The translations under genes and the position numbers were made by a program. Source: Urophycis tenuis (taxonomy: Eukaryota; Chordata; Actinopteri; Gadiformes; Phycidae). From it: DNA of 64,000 nt. The DNA lies in the NCBI GenBank assembly GCA_036785325.1, contig JAXIVH010000005.1, positions 5,755,727 to 5,819,726 on the forward strand, read 5' to 3'. The notes beneath the pieces are model-generated. The model made no database searches, was not told the DNA's origin, and saw only the letters and a list, made by a program, of their open reading frames with translations. Each line of letters begins with the position of its first letter. The first letter of the stretch is position 1. This document shows, in pieces, positions 11,838-33,009 of the stretch.

Positions 11838-12381
11838 TACCTCTTCCCAGTGGAGGAGAGCCTGACAAAGAGCTTGTTGGTGATGGGAATGACCTTCTGG
11901 ATGAACACCTGCTGGTCATCCCGCTCTCCGAAAGGACCTGCAAGCATTACCGATCACTAGAAGGTCCCGGAATGACTAACTTCAATGGGCATTCCATTTA
12001 TCTGTCATGTCGTCTTTAACTCTTCTCTCTCCATATTGTATCCTGTAGGCCTGTAGTGGCCTACAGGAACATGTGCAGCACAACAAGGTGAAATGACATT
12101 GCACTGCAGAAAAAGATCATGGCCTTTGTTGTTTTAGAGCTGTTCTAGGCAGGAAATTAGAGCCAGAGTCATTTACAGCACAGAAATAACTATGGCTTCA
12201 TAAGTTGGTGTTATTGTATACTATACTACATACTATATTTGAAGGTGAGAATGTTGTTCTCGCCGTCTCTCGTGGTGCACGTTATTACTTTTGATTTCGG
12301 TTAATTGGCCGCCTGTGACATTCATGGACTCATCCAGAGCACCTTATTGGCCTGTTTAATCCATCCTCCTGATTCCCTTCC

Positions 12382-12420
<39 letters not shown>

Positions 12421-13892
12421 GCACCCTACCGATGTCGTTCCCGGAGCTGTAGCTGCCGTGGCTCTCCGTCTCCTCCAGGGAGAGGATCTTGAAGGAGGCC
12501 AGGGGAGTGGAGCCCGGCTGGGTGGAGATCATCCCTCTGAACCGCGTCACCGTCCACGTCCGCACGTGGTTGTTGTCGGCGCACACTAACGCCACAGACA
12601 GGGGGGAGAAGGGAGGACCCGTGTTAAAGTGTGGAGACCTGGGGTCATGATGGAACAGTGAGAGAGCGGGATTCACTTCTGGTCCTACTGCTCACAAGAC
12701 GTTAGGAGTTTTTAAATCTATCTGTCGATGTTTACAACGTAAATCAAGCGACACACCTGAGCTATGGTTAACAACATGGTATGGTAAATGCTAAACCCTA
12801 ATATTAATTTCTAATCTTAACTCTTAATTCTTAACTTTTTTGTATTGTATTTATATTTATATGTACCCTGGCTGCTATGGTGACCCAATTTCCCTTAGGG
12901 GATTAATAAAGTCTAATACAATCTAATTTATACTCTAATCTAATCCTAACTCAGACTCAGGCCACAAGAGGCCATGAGGTATTGTTGACCACAAAGTGTC
13001 CCTGTTGCAAACCAGGGATGTAACAGTACCTTCCTTGAGCCCCCAGCGAGGTGCCCCCCCTGCTGACCCCCTCTGCCCCCAGCCTCCCCCCCCCCCCGAG
13101 GTGACCCTACCTGACACCAGGTGTTTCTCAGACAGCATGATCTTGGTCACGGGGCTCCGGTGCACGGTGAAGGTCTGGAAGAGCTGCGGCCCGGAGCCCA
13201 CCGTCTCCGGGTGCTGGACGATGACCCGGACCGCCCCGCTGCTGGTGCCGTAGGCGATCTCGATCCAGTTCCCGCTCACGCCTGCCGGGAGGTTTGCAGA
13301 GCGCAGTTTGAATGACTGAATGAATGGACGGACGGATGGATGAATGAATGGAGACATTAATGAATGAAACTGATGAATGACCATATCAAAGGATTTGCCC
13401 TGTTCCTAAAGTGTGTTTTAGTAGGTTTAAACAGTGTATGGTTTAGTAGTAGTTTTCATCTTACCATATTGAATTCGGGTCACTGCCATCCCATGTTGAA
13501 AGTGTATGGAAAAACAATCACGGATGGCAAATTATTATGACATCCCTTGCAAGGCGGACTATGACATTTGCTCAAATTGCTCTACGAGTTCACAAGACAA
13601 TCGCATGTGTGCAGTGACGGCAATCTGAAGAAAGCAAGACACAGCATTACGTCAGCATCATAACACAGAATTGTATTGCATTACACAGAGTGATCATTTC
13701 TACTTGAACGACGCTAAATAAATCAAGATGAAAACCACTGATCCATAGACTGTTTACACCACAAACAAAGTTCAAATGACACCGGTAAGTTACTTTGATT
13801 ACATGTTCTTCCAAGTGAACGTGTGTAGCTGTAACCCGACAGTGGCGGTAAGTCAAATCACTGACAGGCATGCACATGTGGATGGGTTACAT

Positions 13893-13938
<46 letters not shown>

Positions 13939-16900
13939 GACTGGTTTTGGGCGTGAGGTAGACCGACAGCGCGGTGATGGCATCGTTGGAGGGGTCGTGG
14001 TAGAGCTCCGTCACCAGCAGGTCGTTGTCCTTCATCCTCAGTGGAAACTTCTGCATGTCTGCAGGAGAACACCAACACAAAAACACCTGAATGCGCCTTG
14101 CGCTCACAAATGTGACATGGAAATCTGATGATATTTGGAGAAGTTGTGGCCATTTCAAAGTAGGCACATCACAAAAGCAAAAACTGAGAAATAGCCTCCT
14201 AAAGATTTGCAGTTGTCACCTCTCTCTATGGGCACACCCGATTTCAAACACAAAATGTATACTTTTAAAGAAACCAATACTGTTATCTGAAACATGGAGC
14301 GGCTTCTCTGTGATCTAACAGATTCTGCAAATAAATGAAAATCACTCATTATGAAAAAAATCACTTCTTTGCTAATTTGAGCAAATGTTGTTTTGGCGAC
14401 TTGTGTCCTTGGATTCCATGACCCGACACAAATGGCAATATGAAGACACACACCAGTGTGTACCTATGTAGTAGATGGATCCGTTGTTGCAACCCAACAG
14501 TAGGAAGGAACCTGCAGTGTCACAGCTGGTGATGGGCACCACGTCCTGGACCTGAACCGGCCAGAGACAGACAGAGAGAGGGACACAGACGTTTATAAAG
14601 GCGCACAATAAGATAAGATATTCCTTTATTAATCCCCCTTAGGGGAAATTCACGGTGACCTGCAGTACAGTGGGATAAAGGAGTACAATAAAAACCAGAG
14701 TATATACAATAAATAAATTTATAGATTTGAGATAAAATTATATAAAAGCTATTTGATTAAGATAAAATAAAACATACATAAATAGTAACCTTCCTTTTGT
14801 AGATGAACTGTGCATTGACAGATGAATCTGACTAAAGTGTAAATATAAATATAAATGTGCATACAGTATCAGAGCAATACATGAAAGGGAATAAGAAAAT
14901 GTTTTTTTTACCTGCCAGTGTTGCGTCACTGCATTCCAGACGCCCACCTTTCCAGTGTGGCTGGTGGCAACCAACTGGTTTCCAATAAAAAACAGGCTGT
15001 CTACTGGCACTCCCAGACTGAAGACACCTGCACAGTGACGATGTGGGAACAGAAATGACGAAAACAAAGCTTTGTGAGCAAATTTCACTCCTCGATGTTC
15101 ACATTTTTTCTGTTCTACACCCTCTTGCACAAATCCCTTTTTAATATGAGTATTTTAAGAATTTATTTTTAATCTCCGTTATTCATTTATGATGAGCTTA
15201 AAATTCAAATGACCTCGTCTAAACGCTCCCTGCCACCTCCAACCTAATATACACGCATGGTTGCTTAGGAGCTATCTGATGTAATCACAGCAAGAAGACA
15301 TGCGTGGAAACGAAGGATCTCTCCACAGCCAAACCACCGAACCATAGACACCATTAGTCCACCACCAAACTACATATCACACAATGAGGTGGACAGCGAG
15401 GGAAATGCTCTCTTAAACATTTCACGAAATGAAAATGTTGAAAATCGATTATTGCTACTTAGCAATGCACTGCCCTCATGTGAGGACAATATGAAGAATT
15501 GCCACACAACGTGGGTGTAACAATGTAACCTAGAAATATCTCCTCCATCGGTGCGCATTCATCCACACAAGATTCAGCTGATGATAGTTACAAGTGATAG
15601 GACTAGTTACATAACCGGGGGGGGGTGGGGGGCGACAGCAAGGGACACACTTCCCGGATGTCTTAAACGCTCCGGGTGGGATGTTGATCTCAGGTTGAAC
15701 GGTCATGGCGGCACACTGTGTGCCTTCTCAAAGTACCATCAAATATTCACTCGTCAATCAATATGTAAAACAATATGCCAGCATTTCTGCCTCCCCAGAA
15801 AATGGATGCAAATTGAACCCCACACTGCAGACACGAGCTTCCTTTAACGATACAAGATCACAGCTACATTCACTTCAGCCTCGAGCAGAATCCAATCGGC
15901 CGATCTTATCTGTTGTCCCCGGCCACGCCCTCCTGTACTTCACCTATCTCGTTGCCGCTGCCCCCGTCTTGGATGCTCCACAGGATGATGCTGCTCTCCG
16001 ATGCGGCGGCCACCATCTTGTCCTTGTCGCCGTGGGGACCGCCCACCACCTTGGCGTTGAGCGCGATGCGTTCGATGCTGGAGTCCAGGTAGGGCGACGA
16101 GAACACCTGCTGCCACCCCGAAGACTCCTTTATCCTGTTGGGAGGTGAGACAGCCCCACGCCGTTAGCACCCACGGTGGCCCCCCACCCCCACCCCACGC
16201 TGCTCACCGACAACCCCTTCGTCGTTACAGGTGGGGGTACAAGCTTTGTCGCGTCGAAAGCGCGAGGCCGTGTTACCTGTAGCAGATGACGTAGTGGGCG
16301 TACGCGGCTACGATCCAGTTGTGGTGTCCGGCGATGATGAGAACCTTCCTGGGGTCGACCACAGGCCCTGAGCACGCGCAGACACAGAGAGACGGAGTCA
16401 GCCCACGATACAGTTGTTATTATTATGATAATAAAAGCCTTTCGTTTTTATTTTTACCAAAGTGAAAAGTAAAACTCATGGATACATACACATTCATACA
16501 TTATTCATACATTCCTATACTGTACATCTTCCTATAATGCAGATAAGTGTTCGCTCAGAGCTGGTCACTTTATATCGTCCAAAGGCTCATGTTAAACTCT
16601 AAGAGCTTCAAACTCTATCAGAGCACATTAGCCTCAGTATTAAAGCGACTCACACACACACACACACACACACAGTGCGTGCGCACAAACAATGCGGTGC
16701 TGCTCGGTTCATGGGCTGTGGACTGTGCCTCGGTGTGTGTGAGGACAATCACTTGTGTTCCACAGAACAACGGTGACAAGCCTGCCCGTCCAAACGCACG
16801 CTGCTCTTCCCCTTGAATGACCTCGCCCCGGTTGCTGGCAAAGCAGGGCCGCGTGCCCAGATGTGATTACATGATCTTTTTACATCAGGGAGATGCAGTT

Positions 16901-19767
16901 GCCAAACCACAGGTACCGCCCTTGAGTGCTACACACAAACACACACACGTCAACCGGCTCAGGGAACCGTGACGACCCCACCACCCGACCTGCGCGGTGC
17001 ACATGTTCAGTCATCCTGAAGTCTCCGTGTGTATACCCGAGGTGCCCCCCCCCCGCCCCGGTACACTGACCCGGTCGCTGGGTGTCGTCTTCGGGCCGAG
17101 GCGGGCCGGGGAGCGAGGCGTGGGTGGAGGGGCAGGTGCGGCTGAACCCCCCCTCTGCCCCGGTGGGGGTGGGTCGATCTTCAGGAACGGGGCCTGGCGC
17201 TGAGGAGGCGGAGATGGACTTGCGCGCCGGGACGACTGGGGGAAGAAGTCGCATATGACTCTTGACGGGGGTTTTTTAAGTTTGTCCTTTGTCGATTAAA
17301 ACTGTATAAATAAACTTGTTCTGGTGACTTTCTTACTGTCTTAGCAGCAATGAAATGTTTCACCTTCTTATGACAAATGTACTATTTGTAAGTCGCTTTG
17401 GTTAAAAGCGTCTGCTAAATGCCCTAAATGTAAATGTAAATATGCTTCTCCGTATTTAATTTTTTTCTTTCTTCCTGGTGCTAAGCTTGTTGCCTGGAAA
17501 CACTGAGGAAGTGTTCCATTGATAAATCATTCATTGAATGTATAATTTATTCATGCACATTATTGCAACGCGTGTCCCGCCACGGACTCCGATTGGTCCG
17601 TCGTCTGGTGCGGCCGGACGCCACTGACTCAGTACCTGGAGGCGGGAGGTAGCCGTGAAAGAGAACGCTGCCACACGACGAGCGGTCCAGTTCCTCGCAG
17701 AGCAGCAGACGACGCACTGCGTGAGTGTACACAAGCGCACAAAGATGAAACGCACACCACACGTCACACACACACGTGTACCGTTGAATGCCAGAGGTCC
17801 ACCTTACGTCAGAATAGCAGGAATTGTAACAAAAACATCTTGCGCAACGTTCCGATGGCCATTGATTGCACAACATCAACAGCCTGCACACTTACCGAGA
17901 GGAGTGATCCCATAGAACTCTGCTTCATGACGAAGAACACTGATGTTCACCCCTCTGCCAAGACACAACAGTGCTCGAATTTATCAATGTGCTTCGGAAA
18001 CATAAAAACGTTTTTTTCATTTTTTAACAACTTTCGTAAGTATTATTTTCTGATTAAGAGGAGGAAAGGAAGATGGAGTGCAGTGATGAAAATGAAGTCA
18101 CTGTTATTGATTTGGATGGTGTTTTTACATAACTCCAGTACTTTTGATACCAATAGTATTGGTATCAGAATGTATGTTCCCTGTCAACAGTGATTTTTTT
18201 TTTTTAGAAGCAACTACTTTGAGATGAGTTATCAACGTCACACTGAACACACAACACATTGAAGTGAGCACACGTTCAGCTGTCTTCCATTATCAGACCA
18301 ACAGCTGTGTTGTGCTAATGCAGTCGGAGCTTCTCACCGCAAGTCTAACTCTTTGGTTCTCAGAAAATTCAAGATGGGGGCAAAAGCTGTGGGGTCCCGG
18401 TCAATAAATATCTGGAACACAAGAGGCATTCACACAGTGAGGCACAATTCCTCTTTTCAGTTCATCTCATTAGAAACTTGAAACTGACGCGCGGACAACG
18501 CGCTCACATGTGGATGTAAAAGGCTCTAATGTTAAAACTTGGGTGTTGCAAGAAGACAATTCCAAATGGGTGAATCCTTTATGTATTTTGATAGGTTTGC
18601 GGACCCGGCTTTGTACTGGTTCAGACTCGACAGCAGAAAGAGACAGATATACTTACAGCTCCAGTTTCATCACGGAGGGTTGATATCCTCCCACTCAGCA
18701 AACTGAAAAAGACACACACACGCACGAGCACGCACACACACACACACACACACCCTAGTTAGTAAAATCAATTGTTATGTAATTTCACATAAAGCACATT
18801 TTAAAATGTCCCATTTTCACATTTTGCACTCGTAACTTTGTGCTGAGATTGTGGTTTTTATACAATTCTACTGTTGCTTTGATAAGTACGAGGGCTAAGT
18901 GTTTACAGTGTCATGTTTAGATCTATTGTGAAACCATGATAGATGTTATGAGTGCAGATACTGGAAGTAAATACAAAATACCTTAAGACAGCTTGACAAG
19001 CACACACAGGTCAGCTGTTGTCAGACAAGGAGCTTGGCTCAGTGTTTGACTTAGCTTAGGGATGATTGTGATATTACTGCCCTGTCACCACTCTCACTCC
19101 AACTGTTGTTTATTTGCTTCACGTGTATAACACGTGAAGATGCTGTTATTATTGTTAATAGAAACATACATTATGTTTGGTTTTAAAATGAATTGGCAAT
19201 ATATAAAATAGGTACCAGCAATAGATATCAACAAGACAGGCACCAACACTGCAATGGTTAGGGGGTTGATTCTCACTGGGGCCACGGCATCCATGCTCTC
19301 ACGTGTACTATTGCGGATACTCATTCCTTTATTTAATGGTGACATCGTGGAACAAACCTTGAGAAAAAGGAGTCAGGGATCCACATCAACGTCTGCCTGG
19401 ATGTGCTGAACCTGTAACCAGAAGGATGCAAAATGATATAGCCCTGAACTGACGTTATGGGTTATAACATGAAGAGTTGCCTACTGCTCTTTTTACAACA
19501 AGAATGTTGTCACCATCCCCTTCATGCATGACGGAATGTGCCCGTAACACATATGACGTGATGCCTTTGCACATAACATGCATACCAGTCAGTCAAAGCA
19601 GCCGTGTTCGCGAGCAACCTGCACGCCAATCATCGCGATAAGTACTGATGACTAGGTGAGCGTGGTCCAGCTGTCACGCACACTCCAACCTACCGAGTAC
19701 CGCCGACGTTCAACTGGATGATGTCCCCCATTCCCGACGCAGCCACAGTGGTCCCATTTGAGGCCAT
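10263..19767 (-). CDS. kctd3: KCTD3: BTB/T1 and WD40-like protein, complete, 19 coding exons
   Basis: KCTD3 carries a BTB/T1 domain and a WD40-like propeller; it is reported to modulate HCN3 channels, and KCTD relatives act as cullin-3 adaptors. Exons in transcript order: 19767-19694, 19411-19358, 18702-18657, 18411-18338, 17954-17896, 17716-17636, 17235-17071, 16367-16277, 16134-15944, 15027-14912, 14551-14464, 14058-13942, 13281-13111, 12585-12430, 11937-11841, 11696-11503, 11357-11219, 11114-10992, 10890-10263. Phases join perfectly: 2664 nt, 887 aa (human about 815). The T1 domain starts near residue 17 ([16 protein letters not shown]). The propeller includes [37 protein letters not shown] and [12 protein letters not shown]. 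The start has a strong context (AAT ATG G). The exon at 17071-17235 and the Pro/Gly-rich last exon are divergent; the last exon carries three in-frame 12-nt repeats giving TAGS (10801-10836). Identity is secure; the nearest alternative, SHKBP1, lacks the CATPNISPA tail motif. Confidence 0.97.
11774..11836. repeat. (GA)n/(CT)n tract beside a kctd3 donor
   Basis: On the kctd3 strand this is (CT)n beginning about 5 bases after the donor AAGAG|gtacgc of the exon at 11937-11841. Confidence 0.9.
12381..12421. repeat. (CA)n microsatellite beside a kctd3 donor
   Basis: On the kctd3 strand this is (GT)n starting about 9 bases into the intron after the exon at 12585-12430. Confidence 0.9.
12870..12955 (+). 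mobile_element. LINE-like 3' tail fragment
   Basis: The motif AATTTCCCTTAGGGGATTAA followed by TAAAG and irregular TCTAA repeats resembles the 3' ends of teleost CR1/Rex-type LINEs. A related copy in the opposite orientation is at 14612-14660. It lies in the kctd3 intron 12586-13110. Family assignment is by pattern only. Confidence 0.55.
13894..13936. repeat. (TG)n microsatellite beside a kctd3 donor
   Basis: On the kctd3 strand this is (CA)n beginning within 6 bases of the donor ACCA|gtcagt after the exon at 14058-13942. Confidence 0.9.
14105..14205. repeat. Dispersed repeat shared with fzd3 intron 2, copy 1
   Basis: GACATGGAAATCTGATGATA and the following TTTGGAGAAGTTGTGGCC recur almost exactly at 60648-60730, with further similarity downstream (AAAACTGAGA). 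The element is unidentified. It lies in the kctd3 intron 14059-14463. Confidence 0.75.
14612..14660 (-). mobile_element. LINE-like 3' tail fragment, inverted copy
   Basis: ATTCCTTTATTAATCCCCCT followed by TAGGGGAAATTC is the reverse complement of the tail motif at 12885-12915. The fragment is short and heavily truncated. It lies in the kctd3 intron 14552-14911. Confidence 0.5.
17312..17440 (+). mobile_element. Dispersed retroposon-like repeat, copy B (kctd3 intron)
   Basis: Matches 957-1090 in opposite orientation. It runs from TTCTGGTGACTTTCTTACTG to a tail with AAGTCGCTTTGGTTAAAAGC, GTCTGCTAAATG and TAAATGTAAATG. The tail is shared with the tRNA-derived SINE at 1458, which suggests the same LINE partner. 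It is antisense to kctd3 in intron 17236-17635. Confidence 0.7.
18714..18752. repeat. (CA)n microsatellite in a kctd3 intron
   Basis: CA run with GCAC interruptions, 12 bp from the acceptor side of the kctd3 exon at 18657-18702. Confidence 0.85.
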
Positions 19768-21166
19768 ATTTGTCGACCCCGGTGGACGTTTCTGTGTTCC
19801 AGGTTATTATTTGTGTATCCAATTGCGCTGTAATAAAAGGCAGCTATTCAGCGTTACGCCTCTTTCCCCCCCGACCCCAGTGACGTCCCCTGCCTCACGA
19901 CATCTCTCGTCCCATTTTCCATCAAATGTCCGTTAAGTGCGACTCGCCGCTGCAAGCCGCTGCATGGCGAGCGAAGAATGGAGGCGCTGTTAACAGCCAG
20001 CTAGCAAGTTTCGCAAATCCAACACAAATAATGCATTATTTTCCGGATAGCTTTTGGGAAAAAGCATTTTAACCTATCATGAATTACATCTTGCGCATTA
20101 TTTGGGCAACGCAAAACAGCTGCCTCTCCCAACTGCACGTCATTCAATGTGTGGCTCCACGTTGGGTGCGCTCGATTTGTACGCATCCGTCTCTTCCGTG
20201 GAGTGCATGGTCCAGACGCGATGCACAAACCAGGTTAAACACCGGAACGGGCTAGACCTTGACTAAAAACATGCACACCGAGTAGTAGTTTCTTCATACA
20301 TAACCAAAATAATGGTCCATCCTTTTCGGCCCATAACGTTTATTTTGTTCAATATTGCTTATATGTCTGGCGGCCGCCACTAAACTGAACGTTTCTTTGT
20401 CTCCATGTTAAAATCCAACACATCTCTTAGTGGTTTTGGTCCCAAAATGCGCAATGCTTGCGCAGTATGCGGTCCTCCAAGGGGAGCCTTCCCCTCCCAC
20501 TCTTCACTAAGAAAGCACAGAAAGCACTTCTAGTCACACATCATTATGTCTCACCCCGTGGATTGCTAGTAAGTCGTTATGGTCCAGCGGGGTCACGTTG
20601 ACAACTTTCCCCCTTTGTTGGTAACTGGCAGCATTTGAATGTGTGCGGGTCATTCATGTTTTTATTTTTGGATGATTTTAAATTGTTTTATATTGTGTGA
20701 TGGTGTTAGCTTGCTAGCAGGGAAAGTTAGCGTCAGCTTAGTTGGAAAGGGAAGGGTGGTGTTGAGTACTAACATGTGTTGTGTGTTTAACTTACCTTAC
20801 CTCTGCCACGGGAAGACATGCAGTCAGAACAAGTGACTTGGCTCACATAGTTGTTAAAAGGAGCAGGGTTGAGGGTATAATCTTCATTTGTTTTCTGATT
20901 TCTTTGTCGTTTGGAAAGACTGCGTACATGCGCGGCGCTGTCCTTTCCCTGTGTTTAGTGTGAGTCAACACATACAATGCGTTTAGGGTATCATTGTCCT
21001 TTTTCTTTTATAGTTCTTCAGCCCCGGGCTGTTGAAAGCACGGACAGAGTCGTGGGTGTGACCGCTCCGGTTAAAGCCCTGTTACGAGTCAGAAGGAGGA
21101 GGCCCCCTAGTGCCCGTTTGCTGTCCTGGGAGGAGAACCAACACCCGACCAACAGGTTGTTTGACA
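19768..21166. promoter_or_regulatory. Divergent promoter interval between kctd3 and nrbp1
   Basis: The two start codons face away from each other across about 1.4 kb, so both promoters and 5' UTRs must lie here unless 5' exons overlap. CpGs are relatively common near the kctd3 start (19570-19990) and around 20140-20600. A likely acceptor for nrbp1 5' UTR sequence is at 21013 (tttcttttatag). No TATA box could be assigned. No protein-like frame was seen. Confidence 0.55.
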
Positions 21167-30261
<9,095 letters not shown>

Positions 30262-32479
30262 GAACCCCCCCCCCCCAACCCCAACAACCCTCTCTGTCGC
30301 CATAGCGACACTCTCAACCTCTGTGACATTGCTTTTTTTTTCTCTTAATGACTCAAATCAGCAACAGTAATGAAACATTCCTGCTGGCTGTCCCGCGTGG
30401 CCTTGGGGTGGCGACGCTGTAGGGAAAAGAAATGCAGTATTCCCTTTTTAAATGGGCAAAATGTAACGATTCATCGATTGCAGTTCACGAGAAGCCATAT
30501 GCTGCGTGTGCGTGCGTGTGCACATTCACACCAGAATTCCTCGATTGTCAAGACGGTGGGGGTGGGAGGTTAGACGGCTACCAAAAACCAAACCCTTTGG
30601 GTTCACATCTCCTGAGTTGTTTCGCTCTATGGCAACTCCTCAGCACAGCTTTCCCCCAAGAAGATTACCCAAAGCGGCCTCTAGTATTAGACCACCGTGG
30701 TTGCATTAACGGTATGTTGACAAGAAATGGCGTCTAGCTGCAAAGGCAGAGAGCACTCTGTGGAATCACTTGTAAGGGTACTGTTTTACATGCCAACATG
30801 TATTGCATGGGCAACTCCCCAATGTCAATTAGAAACCTTTAACCGCGACTATAGCCTCAGACCTACCCGTGAACGCAACCGTTTAATAGAAATAACAAGA
30901 GATGGATCCCAGATGGATACTTCATTATCTATTGCAGGTTCTAACTTGACATTCGTTCAACAGCCTGTTGCTGATGGAGGTCGGAGTGGTTATGGGTCAG
31001 AGGTCAGAGTGAGTGAGCGTAGTACAAGAGGGGGATCCAGGGCTCCATCTAGATGCAGACAACCCTTCCCTCGAGCCCCACTGATTCTGCACCCACTATA
31101 CCCATCGACCACAGCCACTATATTCCTTCCTGCACTGCCTTATCCAAGTGAAGGCCCTCTACCCGTTTACCCCTCTCTCTGTACTTATTATTGCTTTTCA
31201 CAACTACAAACTACATGGCCTTTATTGTTGCCTCAAAGTGATTGTATTAGACCTGTACAGAAGTTTGTAGTTGTGATTCTGTAGAGACATGGTCTTGTTT
31301 TGCAATATTGCTCTAGAAGTATTTAAGGGGGAAATATTCTTGGTCGAAATGTCCTCAAACATTTTTACTAGAACGTGTTTATATGTATCAAACCACCAGT
31401 CATTTGGGTGATGACGCGAGTCCTCCAGTCAAAGATGACTGCATAGTTACTGTGATGGAAGTGTCAGTGTTACTGTTAACAGATTTTACATGAACTGTGT
31501 GCCTTGCTCTTGGTGTACACGGAAGTAGGCCCGGCAGTCTTCTGCAGTCTCGTTTTTTTTTGGTCAACATTCTCGAGTCCTGCTTTTATTCATTGTGTTG
31601 CTGCTCAGTGAATAGACATGCTATTTTTCCTTTTACATGTTCTCATTATATTGGTTACTACGGTCAACTGCATGTTACTAAAGTGGGTTGCCTCAAACTG
31701 TGGAATGTTATTTAAATCATAAATGTCTTTTGACTTTCTTTTCTTTTTTTTTACTCTTTATATACTGTGACTTCACATAAAGGCTGCATTGTCCTACAGT
31801 CTGAGCCAATGTAATACTGTGGTGTTTTGCCTCTTTGTTGGGTTGATAATGGACCATGTGATCCAAATTCTGGTTGCCTATTGGCTGAGAGCTCATCAAC
31901 GCTGTAGCTTTCAAACATGGCTGGAGCTAATACACAAGAATGTTATTTATTTTTTTACATAATGTCTGTACCATTGCTGTAGGATGCGCTCTGACAGCAT
32001 GACTATTGTTAAGTTCGTTGAATCCTGGGCTTGCTACACTAAGCCAGAAGTACAAGTGCTCGATCTAAGGCTAGATGATGTCAAAGCATGTTATTGGGTC
32101 CACCGGGGGCAGTATTTGGCGCAAACGTTTTGGCCAGCCATGCTAACACTTAACATTGGTGCCTTTTGTTGTGAACGAGGGTTATCTTTGGGTTTAGCAC
32201 TTTTCACTGACTATAGCATGCTCATCTTACAACGTCCTGTAGGTTTAGCCATTCCCGAAGTTGAATACTATAAATGTAAAACGGCAACAGACAAAACAGC
32301 GCAACACAAATATTAACTCAACGTTTGTTCCACACTTGTCTAATTAAATTTATTTCAAGCTGTTACATGACTTTGTGTTGATGCTTACTGTTTTTAAGAT
32401 GCTCAGTAGAGTTGGCTGACAAAGTCCAGCAACGAAATTAAACAAAGTCACCGACTTGGCAAACGACAAACATTGTGTT

Positions 32480-32485
32480 AATAAA
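32480..32485 (+). terminator. Candidate polyadenylation signal of nrbp1
   Basis: AATAAA in gtgttaataaacctag, about 2.2 kb after the stop. Closer variant signals cannot be excluded. Confidence 0.35.
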
Positions 32486-32523
32486 CCTAGCACTGTATAA
32501 TGGATCGGATTATATTACATCCG

Positions 32524-32632
<109 letters not shown>

Positions 32633-33009
32633 GTGCCTGTAGGAATGGGGTGAGAAACATAAACGGGTGAATTATGAATTAGTATTCAAATATGAATACG
32701 GAAGTTCGTTGAGTTGACACTGCTGTGTTCAGATAGCGCACATCGGCTCTGGGTTATAACTACAAGCTATCAAAGGTGTATAATCTGGTCGGTATCGCCA
32801 TGTAAACACACTGCAGGTAACTCCCACAGGAAGAAAAAAACTGCCCTTCTGCACAGGTGAGCTCCGTGACGTCAGAGTGTAGACAGGAAGGGAAGGGAGG
32901 AGAACTTTCGCTGAGGTCCCTTCTTTACTCAGTTTTTGTATGTTCTCCATTTCAATTGATTTACTTTTTGTAAGGCAAATCATTGGTGCGCAATCCTCGT
33001 TCGACAAAA

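Noticed and set aside
16870..16935. Possible additional kctd3 exon (minus-strand frame ending in WFGNCISLM)
   Set aside because: The phases of the exons at 17235-17071 and 16367-16277 join directly into the known KCTD3 sequence (GPVVDPRKV), leaving no room for it, and its frame stops at once.
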